Positions 43,901 through 53,554 of a DNA stretch of 64,000 nucleotides are shown piece by piece. Under the pieces are notes generated by a model. The model had not been told where the DNA came from and ran no database searches. It saw nothing but the letters and a program-made list of their open reading frames with translations. The first letter of the stretch is position 1. The number at the start of each line of letters is the position of its first letter. The stretch is from Paludibacteraceae bacterium (GTDB lineage: Bacteria; Bacteroidota; Bacteroidia; Bacteroidales; Paludibacteraceae): contig JAFZPM010000034.1 of NCBI GenBank assembly GCA_017550335.1, forward strand, positions 1-64,000, in the 5' to 3' direction. Made by a program: the position numbers and the translations under genes.

Positions 43901-45922
43901 CTATTTCTTCTCGAAGAGGATGAAGTTTCCTTGTCTGTTCTCGAAGATAGGCATCTGCCGTCCGTTGGTCGCTTGCCTTACTTGGTTACGGATGTAGAGC
44001 TCCAAAGCATCCAACGTGATGTTTCCTTCCTCATCGACTGCCTTACCCTTTATACCTTCGAGCAAAGCCTTCGTGAAGATACCGTTCTCCCACTGCTCGG
44101 ACTCGTTGGACTTCTGCGCCTCGGTGCTGGAGTAGAATCCGATGATGTCAGGCTCTGCCATGGAGAAGGTCTCCGCGGCACCTCTGATGCCATACATGGA
44201 ACCTGAGTGGCATGCATCCATGAAGATGATGATCTTACACTTCTTATCCTTCATCCTCTTCAACGCGCTACGGATGATATCGAAGTCGACCGCGGAGGAG
44301 AAGAGGTCGTTGCTCTCCGCATTGCAAGACAAGAAGTAGGTTTCCGCACCCTCCTTCGCTCCGTGTCCGGAGAAGAAGAGGAGGATCACATCGCCTTGAC
44401 TCGCCGAGTTCACCAAAGTGGAAAGTCCCTTCTTGATGTTCTTGTCGGACGCACCCTTGTCCTGAATCAAGTTAGCGGTCTTCAGTGATTGGTATTGGGA
44501 CAAGTTGCAAGTCTTCACCGTATTCATGAAGTCAGCCGCATCCTTCGCCGCATGCTGCAATTTCAGGTCTGCCTGGTCATAATCGCTCACACCGACAGCA
44601 AAGACATGCAAAGCTGGTTTCGGACGGTCGCCACGATAGTGCAGCAACACAACGGCAGGGTCGCTATTCTGTCCCCTGTTATCCTTCGCGATCAATTGCA
44701 CGCGGCAATCGCTCACACGCGGCAACGTGAGTGTGATTTGCTTCCCGACACGTTTCACACCCTTCGTACGAGGCATCAACTCACCATTGATGTAAGCGAT
44801 GATCTCTGGTTCACTACCATCATGGGTAGAGGTTTCGTAGGTGAAGGTGACCTCAGGAGAGGAGTATTGGGAACCATCCTTAGGTGACAGGATCTTGATG
44901 GTCGGCGCACCTTCCACCACATGGGTGACGGTCGGAGTAGGCTCCACCTTACCAGGCGTCGTATTCCCGCCCGATGGCTTCGTAGGAGTAGGATCCGGCC
45001 TTTTTTGTGGCTCCTGTGCCGCAAGGTTAGGCGTCTTATATGCGAAGGACTCCAAGTTAGGCACCAAGGAAGAAGCGACTCTTCCCTTCGGGTTATTCGC
45101 CTGCCATTTATTAGCCGCCGCCTTAGCCGCGTTCATGTCAGCGTACGTAGGCTTAACGACGAAGTTACCCGCACGGTCGATAGCGCCCCATTTGCCCCTA
45201 TACTTAACGACAGCGAAATTGCATGTCGCACTGAAAAGCGCGGTTTTGTCGACGTTCTCGAAGACAGGCTTCATGACCCAGTTACCCAAATAGTTGATGA
45301 AACCGATCTTTTTCACACCGTTCTTCAAACCGATATAGATGTTATCACCCAGCACGGCTTTCATCTCCATCTCCTTAGCAGCCTTGCGGACATCCTCCTT
45401 CGAGGTGAAATAAGGGTTGATGGCCATCACACCCTCACGGTCCACAGCACCCCATTGCTTGTCAAGCTTCACAATGGCGTAACCCTTTCCCTTGTCGAAC
45501 GTATATTCGTTATCTATATCCTCATAGATAGGGCGGAAATACATTTCACCGGCATAATCCACAAATCCCCACTTGTTCAATTTGTTATCATACACAGCGC
45601 TCAAGAAGACACTTCTGTCTCCTCCCTTAACAGCCAGTTTAGCGGCACGGAGCGCAAGCTCCTTGGTCGCGAACACCGGCTTACAATAATACTTTCCATC
45701 CGCCGCGATGGCACCCCATTTGCCCTGATACTGCACAATAGCGTACTTCTTCCCGGCGAACGCATTATACTGGTCGTAGTTCTCATAAATAGGCTGAATG
45801 ACCCATGTGGAACCATTCATGAATCCCCATTTACCCGTTTTAGGGCTTCTGTTCGCTTTCTGCGCCGGCGCGTACACGACAACCAACGCAAGCAAACACA
45901 ATGTCAATAAGTACTTCTTCAT
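43901..45922 (-). CDS. Secreted WG-repeat caspase-family (C14) protease
   Basis: The product has 673 residues with a signal peptide at 1-20. Six WG repeats fill about 28-262 (GKWGFMNGSTWVIQPIYEN, GKWGAIDRAGNFVVKPTYAD and four more; one reads IGF instead of WGF). A Pro/Thr-rich linker (303-333) and an Ig-like domain (334-430) follow, then a caspase p20-like domain from 436. It carries the dyad: His520 in LLFFSGHG and Cys571 in IIIFMDACHSGS. The end (MPIFENRQGNFILF) is the usual last strand of bacterial caspases. The dyad is intact, so an active Arg/Lys-directed protease is expected outside the cytoplasm. It lies 4 bases after the CHASE2 gene. Confidence 0.88.
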   Translation of the reverse strand: MKKYLLTLCLLALVVVYAPAQKANRSPKTGKWGFMNGSTWVIQPIYENYDQYNAFAGKKYAIVQYQGKWGAIAADGKYYCKPVFATKELALRAAKLAVKGGDRSVFLSAVYDNKLNKWGFVDYAGEMYFRPIYEDIDNEYTFDKGKGYAIVKLDKQWGAVDREGVMAINPYFTSKEDVRKAAKEMEMKAVLGDNIYIGLKNGVKKIGFINYLGNWVMKPVFENVDKTALFSATCNFAVVKYRGKWGAIDRAGNFVVKPTYADMNAAKAAANKWQANNPKGRVASSLVPNLESFAYKTPNLAAQEPQKRPDPTPTKPSGGNTTPGKVEPTPTVTHVVEGAPTIKILSPKDGSQYSSPEVTFTYETSTHDGSEPEIIAYINGELMPRTKGVKRVGKQITLTLPRVSDCRVQLIAKDNRGQNSDPAVVLLHYRGDRPKPALHVFAVGVSDYDQADLKLQHAAKDAADFMNTVKTCNLSQYQSLKTANLIQDKGASDKNIKKGLSTLVNSASQGDVILLFFSGHGAKEGAETYFLSCNAESNDLFSSAVDFDIIRSALKRMKDKKCKIIIFMDACHSGSMYGIRGAAETFSMAEPDIIGFYSSTEAQKSNESEQWENGIFTKALLEGIKGKAVDEEGNITLDALELYIRNQVRQATNGRQMPIFENRQGNFILFEKK

Positions 45923-45926
45923 TTTT

Positions 45927-47255
45927 TTATCGTTTTTCTATGTTTTCTACAATTTCCTGTTCAAGCGTCTTACCGCCCCGTTTCTTTACTATGATCTTCT
46001 GTACCTTGAATAGCAAGAAGTAGAAGATTTCCGCCGCATACCCCGCTAAACCTGTTCCCAACAAGGCATATAGCAATGTGATGTTGTATTGGCGTTCAAT
46101 GAACAAATAGCCTCCCAAAAAGACGAGGGCCAACATCATGATGATCTGCAGGGTGGTGGACAACACACCCGACACGTCATTGTACTTCTCGTTGATCCAA
46201 CAATAGATGAAACAATACAAGAAAGTATACAGCAAACCCAGAAGGAGTCCCTGCTTTTCGGACATCTGGTTGATCAGTCTGCCTGGTTTGGTCAAGGTCG
46301 AGATGGCATATCCATGGATGGTCGTTCCGCAGATACGCCTTGTTCCGTCGATGACAATAGGGATATCATGGAAATCCCTCAGATCCAAATAATCCCCCAC
46401 CAAAACGGTTTTGTCTTTTATGAGATTACGGAAATAGGTGTCGTTGCCCTCGATCTCCTGCAACAACAGTTTCTTCTCCATCGGGTCCTCGAACTCCGTC
46501 GCATCGATAGCTTTCCGAGCCCTCACGATATCCAAAACTTCAAGTAAAAGGATCTTCTCGAACATGGTTTGCTTGTAATGGATCAGCTCCTCATTCTCTT
46601 CCCTGCTCTCCCAAAAGTCATAGACATCCGGGTGGGCCATCCGAACAATCTCATGGACAAAGGTGCTATGTTCCTTATCACCGAAGGTGAGTGTTTTATA
46701 GAATTTGCGGATTGTCTCGTTCTCCACATTCACGCAAGCCTCAACGCAACCCGTATTCTTCACGAAGTAAGACTCCTCCTTCTTGTACATGTCGATCTTG
46801 GACTCGTCTCCGCCAGCCGCCACTTTCTGCAACGGATCATATTGGGGCACCATCCTATAGGCCGCGATCACATGATCCTTGCAACGGGCGATGACATGCT
46901 CAAGGCTATCATTGGCAAGCGTATCCCCACTCCCCGCACCGCCGAAGATAACGTCAAGCGCAACCACCTTGGCACCCGCGTCATGAAGATATTCGATACC
47001 CGCGGCGATGTCGGCCCTTGAATAGCACTGCGCCAAATCCATCACGATGATGTCTGGGCTAACGTCCGCTTCCTTATCCGCCTTATCGTTCTCGGTCTGG
47101 AAATAACTATCCGTCATGGTGAAGTTACCCATTATCTGTCCGACGGGGTCCAAATAGGAAGAACTATACCGCAACTCGTTCACGATAGCGCATATCGCCA
47201 CAATGATCAGCATTATACCTATCGAGTGGAGTATGTATCTCAAAATCTTTTTCAT
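45927..47255 (-). CDS. CHASE2-domain membrane sensor
   Basis: The product has 442 residues. One N-terminal helix (about 5-27) is followed by a large extracytoplasmic CHASE2 domain (about 35-330: PDIIVMDLAQCYSRADIAAGI, GAKVVALDVIFGGAG, DKTVLVGDYLDLRDFHD, ICGTTIHGYAISTL). Three C-terminal helices and a short basic cytoplasmic tail follow. No kinase, cyclase or other output domain is attached, so signalling must pass through partner proteins. The start is ATG 47255, 17 bases after a -7 box. It is the first gene of the operon with the caspase. Confidence 0.85.
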   Translation of the reverse strand: MKKILRYILHSIGIMLIIVAICAIVNELRYSSSYLDPVGQIMGNFTMTDSYFQTENDKADKEADVSPDIIVMDLAQCYSRADIAAGIEYLHDAGAKVVALDVIFGGAGSGDTLANDSLEHVIARCKDHVIAAYRMVPQYDPLQKVAAGGDESKIDMYKKEESYFVKNTGCVEACVNVENETIRKFYKTLTFGDKEHSTFVHEIVRMAHPDVYDFWESREENEELIHYKQTMFEKILLLEVLDIVRARKAIDATEFEDPMEKKLLLQEIEGNDTYFRNLIKDKTVLVGDYLDLRDFHDIPIVIDGTRRICGTTIHGYAISTLTKPGRLINQMSEKQGLLLGLLYTFLYCFIYCWINEKYNDVSGVLSTTLQIIMMLALVFLGGYLFIERQYNITLLYALLGTGLAGYAAEIFYFLLFKVQKIIVKKRGGKTLEQEIVENIEKR

Positions 47256-47272
47256 ACGCACGCACTTTGTCA

Positions 47273-47280
47273 CAAATATA
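47273..47280 (-). promoter_or_regulatory. Promoter -7 box of the CHASE2-caspase operon
   Basis: TATATTTG on the minus strand gives a very short leader before ATG 47255. Confidence 0.55.
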
Positions 47281-47402
47281 CAAAAGTTTTTAACTATTGC
47301 ATAGAATTCCGCCAAAATGTAATCGAGGCATGTCTGTCAAGAAGAAGCGGAAGCGCCCACAAGAAAACGCACGCAAACATTTCCAGATTGTGAAAAAATA
47401 AG

Positions 47403-47410
47403 TAGTTTTG
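47403..47410 (+). promoter_or_regulatory. Possible promoter of the GT32 gene
   Basis: TAGTTTTG fits TAnnTTTG, 82 bases before the ATG. Confidence 0.35.
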
Positions 47411-47492
47411 CCGACGCAAAATATACTAAACTCCCGTATACGTACGTTTAAATGGAGAAGTAACTTAAAACTAATATTTTGAAAGATACGAA

Positions 47493-48242
47493 ATGATTCC
47501 GAAAATCATACACTACTGCTGGTTTGGGAAAGGAGAAATGCCCTCATTGGCATTAAAATGCATCGAGTCTTGGAAGAAATATATGCCCGATTACGAAATA
47601 AGAAGATGGGATGAAGAGAACTTCGACATTAACTCAAACACATACGTGAAAGAGGCATACGAAAACAGGAAATTCGCATTCGTCACAGACTATGTGCGGC
47701 TTTACGCGCTATACAAAGAAGGGGGCATATACATGGACACCGATGTGGAAGCGCTTAAGAGCCTGACACCTTTTCTGCACCTACACGCATTCTCAGGCTT
47801 CGAAAGTAGCGGATACGTGCCAACAGGCATGATGGCAAGCGAAAAAGAGGGGAAATGGGTCAAAGACCTTCTGGCAGACTATGACAACCGCCATTTCGTC
47901 AAGGAGGATAACACCTTTGACCTCACGACAAACACGACTTTGATAACGAACTATATGCTGGAGAAAGGATTGGTGACGAATAACACGTTTCAGGACTTCG
48001 AAGGACTGACCACCATGTATCCTTCAGAATATTTCTGCCCAATATCCCAACATACAGGGAAACTGAATCTGACCGAAAACAGTTATTGCATCCATCACTT
48101 TGCAGGATCATGGATGCCAAAACACGTGCAAGCCGCTTCCAAAATAAGGAAACGATTGTCGCGTCTTTTAGGACCTAAGACAGTGGAATTCCTGATCAAG
48201 AAAATAGGTCTTAAGAAGTGGAAAGACAATCAGATGAAATAA
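47493..48242 (+). CDS. Glycosyltransferase family 32 (capsular type)
   Basis: The product has 249 residues. It opens MIPKIIHYCWFGKGEMP and has the FVTDYVRLYALYKEGGIYMDTDVEAL block with the DxD metal site. These are the marks of GT32 transferases that add mannose or galactose in capsule and LPS pathways. It has a basic C-terminus and is likely a peripheral inner-membrane enzyme. It is convergent with the GT4 gene. Confidence 0.92.
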   Translation: MIPKIIHYCWFGKGEMPSLALKCIESWKKYMPDYEIRRWDEENFDINSNTYVKEAYENRKFAFVTDYVRLYALYKEGGIYMDTDVEALKSLTPFLHLHAFSGFESSGYVPTGMMASEKEGKWVKDLLADYDNRHFVKEDNTFDLTTNTTLITNYMLEKGLVTNNTFQDFEGLTTMYPSEYFCPISQHTGKLNLTENSYCIHHFAGSWMPKHVQAASKIRKRLSRLLGPKTVEFLIKKIGLKKWKDNQMK

Positions 48243-48304
48243 ACGACAAGAAACATTATTCCCCTATCGACGTTATCCGAATCATAATCTATTCGGACCA
48301 AATT

Positions 48305-49363
48305 TTATTTTAACTGGCTGGAATATATACGTTTATAAATGGCGAAATACTTATCGACCATCGTCTTAATCGTCAGCTTCTCATTGAAGATATCCAGAGA
48401 TTTCTGACACATTTTCCCGTATAGATCGGGGTCTTCGAGGATCTCCTTGATGCGATTCACAAAGATATCCACATCATTTTCGACCGCATAACCGTTCACG
48501 CCATCCTCTATGATCTCCGGCACACCACCCACTTTGGACGCCACCACAGGTTTCCCGAAACTCATGGCTTCCAGGATGGAAACCGGCAATCCCTCGAAAT
48601 CCGAAATGAGGCAATACAAATCCGTTTTTGAGCAATAGGCTCCCGCATTGGCGATATTCCCGATGAAATGGCAGTTTTCCGGCACATCATCATACTCAAC
48701 CTCCTCGCAATTGCCTATCCAGATGAACCCATATTGAGGCAACCGCTTAGCGATCTCGATAAAATATCTAGGCTTCTTCGGCGCAACCAACCTCGCGATG
48801 GTGAGCACATTCTTCTCGTATTGGTGAAATACAGGGATATCCTCGATCGAACTCGTGTCCGGACGATTGATTCCATTGTATATCATCTCGACATTGTTGG
48901 TTATGTTCTCGGATATCAGGTTATTATAATCGTAATTGCTTACGCCCACTATCGATGCGCAGAAACGCTGCATGAACTTCGTTATCGGAAGGAAAATCCT
49001 GTTCGCGACCCTGATCGAGTCGAACCCGTGCACCGTGTAGATGATTTTCTTCCGCGGGATAGCGATTTTCCCCAATATGGCAACTTTCGACGCATGCAGA
49101 TGCACGACATCCGGCTTGATCCGCTTATATAGTTTCCTGATTTCCCTATATGCCAACAGATCTTCCTTGAGACTAACCGCCCTTTGGAGGTGCTTCAGAT
49201 GAATACATTCGACAGATGGATGGAACAAACTCCACATCTTGCCGTCACCCTCTCCAGAAGCCACAAACACCTCATTGCCCTCAACAAGACTATTTGCAAG
49301 ATTCGCCACAACAGTCTGCGCACCTCCCAATTCACACTTCGTTATGATTTGTAGGATCCTCAT
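48305..49363 (-). CDS. Glycosyltransferase family 4
   Basis: The product has 352 residues with a GT-B fold. MRILQIITKCELGGAQTVVANLA is at the N-terminus, and DFEGLPVSILEAMSFGKPVVAS contains the E-x7-E signature. The neighbouring GT32 and epimerase genes suggest a role in building the second surface glycan. Its own promoter lies upstream, divergent from the epimerase gene. Confidence 0.9.
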   Translation of the reverse strand: MRILQIITKCELGGAQTVVANLANSLVEGNEVFVASGEGDGKMWSLFHPSVECIHLKHLQRAVSLKEDLLAYREIRKLYKRIKPDVVHLHASKVAILGKIAIPRKKIIYTVHGFDSIRVANRIFLPITKFMQRFCASIVGVSNYDYNNLISENITNNVEMIYNGINRPDTSSIEDIPVFHQYEKNVLTIARLVAPKKPRYFIEIAKRLPQYGFIWIGNCEEVEYDDVPENCHFIGNIANAGAYCSKTDLYCLISDFEGLPVSILEAMSFGKPVVASKVGGVPEIIEDGVNGYAVENDVDIFVNRIKEILEDPDLYGKMCQKSLDIFNEKLTIKTMVDKYFAIYKRIYSSQLK

Positions 49364-49437
49364 CTCTTCTCTTTTGATATTACAATGAATGGGTTTTCAA
49401 ATCCGCCATACTACAAAATTATCATGCATATCATGCG

Positions 49438-49468
49438 CAAAGGTAGAACAAATTCTAACACACACAAA
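49438..49468 (-). promoter_or_regulatory. Promoter of the GT4 gene
   Basis: TACCTTTG (49438-49445, minus strand) is preceded by TTTG (49465-49468) with a 19-base spacer. Confidence 0.65.
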
Positions 49469-49659
49469 TGTTTTTCCCCTTTTTCACGACACAGATACCT
49501 GAATTTCATCCCCCCGCACATAATCAATTGTAAATAGCAGATAGGATTGTAAACAAAAAACAAGACCCTACAAAGGGATTCTAACCGCCATTCCCGCTCG
49601 GATAGACAAGAAAAACACAGATACAAGGTGACACCAAATAGTTTTTCTCATTTTTTTCA

Positions 49660-49667
49660 TATATTTG
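49660..49667 (+). promoter_or_regulatory. Promoter -7 box of the epimerase gene
   Basis: TATATTTG lies 75 bases before the ATG. Confidence 0.5.
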
Positions 49668-49742
49668 CAGTGGATTGGGACATATGAGATGTCCTTCGGA
49701 TATAAAGTATAAATTTACGGACAAACATAAAACGTAGATGCC

Positions 49743-50741
49743 ATGAAAATAACAATGATAGGTGCAAGTGGATTCGTAGGCACACGACTAATCGACTTGC
49801 TATTGCATGATGAAGGAAACACATATTATGTAAAAAACATCGATTTACAACACAGCCATTTCTTCGATTCCCATACAACCATCGGGGATGTCCGCATTCA
49901 GGAAGACATGGACAAGGGAATAGCTGACAGCGATGTGGTGGTCCTATTGGCCGCCCAACATAGAGACGACGTCTCTCCCGTTTCCTTGTATTACGACACC
50001 AATGTGGGCGGAATGGAGAAGGTACTGAACGCGATGGAGAAAAACAACGTGAAACGTATCGTCTTCTTCTCTTCCGTCGCTGTGTACGGTCTGAACAAAA
50101 ACAACCCGAACGAGGAACACCCGAAAGATCCTTTCAACGACTACGGGAAAAGCAAATGGCAGGCGGAACAGATGCTCCAAAAATGGTACGAGTCACACCC
50201 GGACTGGAACATCAACATCATCCGTCCGACCGTGACGTTCGGCGAACGCAACAGAGGAAACGTATACAACCTGCTCAGACAAATCTCAGGAGGGAAATTC
50301 CTGATGGTGGGCAAAGGAAACAACGTGAAATCCATGGCTTATGTGGGCAACGTGACGGCATTCGTGAAATACATGATCGACAATCTCAAGGATGGCTACA
50401 ACGTCTTCAACTACATCGACAAGCCGGACTATACCATGAATGACCTCGTCCCGCTGGTCAGCAAGGTGATGAACAAACATATCCCGTCCATCCGGGTTCC
50501 TTACGCCATAGGCATGATGGGAGGTTATTGCTTCGACCTTCTGACCAAAATCACGGGCAGGAAGTTCGCCATCAGCTCCGTCCGCGTGAAGAAATTCTGT
50601 TCGACCACCCAATTCGACTCCACCAAGGCGCATTCAATCGGATTCAAGCCTCCATACACTTTGGACGAGGGATTGACAAGAACGCTAGAATTCGAATTCC
50701 TTCATCCTGCGAAAGACGAGATCGTATTCAAAAGCGAATAA
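49743..50741 (+). CDS. NAD-dependent sugar epimerase/dehydratase
   Basis: The product has 332 residues and is an extended short-chain dehydrogenase with MIGASGFVGTRL (GxxGxxG nucleotide site), FFSSVAVYG and the catalytic YGKSK. It probably modifies a nucleotide-linked hexose for the surrounding glycan genes; the exact substrate cannot be read. It ends 28 bases before a strong hairpin terminator. Confidence 0.9.
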   Translation: MKITMIGASGFVGTRLIDLLLHDEGNTYYVKNIDLQHSHFFDSHTTIGDVRIQEDMDKGIADSDVVVLLAAQHRDDVSPVSLYYDTNVGGMEKVLNAMEKNNVKRIVFFSSVAVYGLNKNNPNEEHPKDPFNDYGKSKWQAEQMLQKWYESHPDWNINIIRPTVTFGERNRGNVYNLLRQISGGKFLMVGKGNNVKSMAYVGNVTAFVKYMIDNLKDGYNVFNYIDKPDYTMNDLVPLVSKVMNKHIPSIRVPYAIGMMGGYCFDLLTKITGRKFAISSVRVKKFCSTTQFDSTKAHSIGFKPPYTLDEGLTRTLEFEFLHPAKDEIVFKSE

Positions 50742-50769
50742 AATGACTTGTATGCGGAAAAATGATCGT

Positions 50770-50798
50770 CTGTTTCATGCAGAATACGCATGGAACAG
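50770..50798 (+). terminator. Terminator after the epimerase gene
   Basis: CTGTTTCATGC pairs with GCATGGAACAG (one G-U), followed by ATTTT. The hairpin contains the in-frame ATG at 50790, which argues against that codon as the start of the next gene. Confidence 0.6.
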
Positions 50799-50837
50799 AT
50801 TTTACGACGTCAAATCCGATATCTAAATAACATAATT

Positions 50838-52514
50838 ATGGGTATAAACATAGGGACAATCATTGATCGACTTCACAAGGAAAGAATGCTTCTTGCCATC
50901 CTGACCATGGTAGGTTTGCTAGGCGCCGTGGACGTGTTTTGCAATTCCGTCGAAAAAGGTGACAATATCATTCTCCTATCCATAAAATGGTTTTCCATCT
51001 CTTTTCTCTTCGCGTCCATACTGTCATATTTGATGGGGACAGAAAAGAAACCCATCAAATGGATAACGTCATCCATCATTGCCCTATATGGCCTGCTCTG
51101 CATCGCGAATGCGGTCTCCTTCCTATTCTGGGGATTCGGCGTCAGCTGCAGGATGTTCACCATCATCATGGAGACAAACAGCCGGGAGGTCGGGGAATTC
51201 ATCAACTACACCATTGGGAACTTCACATCAACCGATTTCCTACTACGGTTTGGCGTTTTTGCCCTTATCACCGCAGCGATTACGCTAGGATGCAAAAAAA
51301 TGGGAGGGAAAGCGTTCCTTTTAACATCGCTCCCGATCGCCTTCATAGGACTAATCTCCACATTCATCCAGCTACAGTCCACAACAGAGAAAAAGAACGC
51401 CAACATCTTCATCCGCTGCGCACTCGACCTTCCGAGGACTCTGAACAGCATGCAGGATTATAATACGACGCAACAACTAAGTTGTGGACAGGAGAATCTT
51501 TACGAGACTTTACAAGGGAACGGTGATATCGATAATATCATTATTGTGATCGGAGAATCCGCATCACGCAAACACCACTCGATATACGGTTATCAACTAC
51601 CCACGACCCCTCTTCTGGAAAAGAAAAAGAACGAGATCATCGTGTTTAATGACGTGACTGCCACCTATTCGACCACAAGCGAATCGATGAAGATGTTCAT
51701 GACCTACAAAAACTCCATCACCAACAAAGACGATTGGTTCAAATACCCTAATATCCTCACCATATTCTCCAAATTAGGATACAAGACATATTGGATATCC
51801 AACCAAGAAAAAAACGGGTTCATAGGCGGTTGTGAAAGCTTTTTCTCCGACAAATGCGACACGAGCAAATTCGTGGGAATGCTATTCACCGGCGATAACC
51901 TGCAGGAGAAGTATGACGACGCACTTCTGCCGGAACTATCCAACGCAATGAAGGAGGATAACCCGAAAAAACTCATCATACTGCATATGATGGGATCCCA
52001 TGGCGAATATTACAGGAGATATCCGAAAGAATTCGCCCATTTCACCGATGAAAATATCGAGGAGGCAGGCCGTTCATTCCTGACGAAAAAGAAGAAACAA
52101 CTCATCTCCGAATACGACAATTCGATCCTTTACAGCGATATGATCATCTCCAACATGATCGATACCCTAAAGAAATTTGAAGAGAAAAAGAGTCTCTTCG
52201 TTTATTTCTCCGACCATGGAGAGGAGATGTATGACGTGAGGGATTTCGCGGGGCATTCGAAGGGATACGTGGATATCCCGTTCATCATCTGGGCGAGCGA
52301 CACTCTACAGAAACAGATGCCGGACAAATACAAGGCGATGTCGGAATCCACAGAAAAACCCATATCCATCGAGAATCTTCCCGACTTCCTTTTGGGCATA
52401 TCCAACGTCCAATACAAATACTACGATTCAACATTCGACTTCACATCTCCAAACTATAAACTGGAAGAACGGTATGCGGACGACAAACCATACCACAAAG
52501 GGCAGTGTGAATAA
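50838..52514 (+). CDS. Phosphoethanolamine transferase-like protein (EptA/sulfatase fold)
   Basis: The product has 558 residues. Four or five helices in the first 180 are followed by a periplasmic sulfatase-fold domain with IIIVIGESASRKHHSIYGYQ, VTATYSTTSESM (probable catalytic Thr), LHMMGSHGEYYRRYP and YFSDHGEEMYD (metal ligands). It fits EptA-like enzymes that add phosphoethanolamine to lipid A or glycan; a phosphoglycerol-type donor is the alternative. The ATG at 50838 is chosen because the earlier ATG lies in a terminator stem. Confidence 0.88.
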   Translation: MGINIGTIIDRLHKERMLLAILTMVGLLGAVDVFCNSVEKGDNIILLSIKWFSISFLFASILSYLMGTEKKPIKWITSSIIALYGLLCIANAVSFLFWGFGVSCRMFTIIMETNSREVGEFINYTIGNFTSTDFLLRFGVFALITAAITLGCKKMGGKAFLLTSLPIAFIGLISTFIQLQSTTEKKNANIFIRCALDLPRTLNSMQDYNTTQQLSCGQENLYETLQGNGDIDNIIIVIGESASRKHHSIYGYQLPTTPLLEKKKNEIIVFNDVTATYSTTSESMKMFMTYKNSITNKDDWFKYPNILTIFSKLGYKTYWISNQEKNGFIGGCESFFSDKCDTSKFVGMLFTGDNLQEKYDDALLPELSNAMKEDNPKKLIILHMMGSHGEYYRRYPKEFAHFTDENIEEAGRSFLTKKKKQLISEYDNSILYSDMIISNMIDTLKKFEEKKSLFVYFSDHGEEMYDVRDFAGHSKGYVDIPFIIWASDTLQKQMPDKYKAMSESTEKPISIENLPDFLLGISNVQYKYYDSTFDFTSPNYKLEERYADDKPYHKGQCE

Positions 52515-52654
52515 ATAGGCTTAATCATCAATGATGTCACCCGCATGAGCAATAAGAGCTGGCATATCCTCAAATTGGCGTTGAGAATATCTATGAACAT
52601 AGAAGAACATCAATAAGTCTTACTATCTCCACATGATAAACCATATAAATAAAA

Positions 52655-53554
52655 TTAAAATCGCTTATTCCGTGTGATGCGATCCCATAACAATAAAAAA
52701 ACACCTGGTATTAATGCGAGAATTGCACTTGCGGGAACAAATTTAACCTTCTCGCAAAAACTAAGAGTTTTATTACACAAAGCATATCTCCAATATAACA
52801 ACGCACTCTTCATGTAATAAAATAACCTAATATCACGCGTCTGACCTATCTTCAATAACTCCGAATAATAGGTTATCGTTCCAACGTTATTGTTCTCCAA
52901 TGTTTCAACAACCTTACTTGTAATCGAGTCGCCTATTTCCACCTCGCGTACATAGATGATCTCTGGGATAGACACCACGTCATATTTTTGAGCCATACGA
53001 TTCCACATCAAACCTTCCGGACAAAATTTTTCCCCAGAAAACGTAGGAAACAAGTACTGTTTCATAACGGAAGTTTTCATAACCGTGGCCCTATCTCCTG
53101 ACGCACCATATTGAAAATAATAATCAAAGAAACTAACCCGCCTAATTTCATCAAAAGGATGTATTCCAACCGACTTCCCATCAGTACCTATAGGCAACAA
53201 AATCAACCCGCACAAAGAATCATCATTCTCCACAAGATGCCAATTCGCATATATCCTCTCTATGGCAATGTCTTTCAGATAATCATCACTGTCTACCCGA
53301 TAGAATATTTCATTCTCGGTGTGTAATACCCCATAGTTCATCGCACTATTTACGCCACCATTCTCCTTATACAAATATCGAATGCTTAACGAACCTTCAG
53401 CAATAAATTGATCAACGAGCTCTTTAGTTTCATCCACACTTCCATCATCAATAATTAACCATTCGAACCGTTTGTCTGTCTGCGCAAGCAACGATTCAAA
53501 AAGACGGGGAAGAGTCTTTGCCCTATTATATGCCGGTGTGAAAACTGTTATCAT
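52655..53554 (-). CDS. Glycosyltransferase family 2
   Basis: The product has 299 residues. MITVFTPAYNRAKTLPRLF, LIIDDGSVDETKELV and YRVDSDDYL (DxD) mark a GT-A family 2 enzyme of the WcaA type. A hydrophobic segment near the C-terminus (FVPASAILALIPGVFLLLW) may attach it to the membrane. Its start overlaps the ligase-like gene by 4 bases, so the two are coupled. Confidence 0.9.
   Translation of the reverse strand: MITVFTPAYNRAKTLPRLFESLLAQTDKRFEWLIIDDGSVDETKELVDQFIAEGSLSIRYLYKENGGVNSAMNYGVLHTENEIFYRVDSDDYLKDIAIERIYANWHLVENDDSLCGLILLPIGTDGKSVGIHPFDEIRRVSFFDYYFQYGASGDRATVMKTSVMKQYLFPTFSGEKFCPEGLMWNRMAQKYDVVSIPEIIYVREVEIGDSITSKVVETLENNNVGTITYYSELLKIGQTRDIRLFYYMKSALLYWRYALCNKTLSFCEKVKFVPASAILALIPGVFLLLWDRITRNKRF

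Noticed and set aside
42970..47280. Calling the caspase operon a known phage-defence system
   Set aside because: The proteins carry export signals, and no nucleotide cyclase, gasdermin, NACHT or other defence partner is adjacent, so no named defence type fits.
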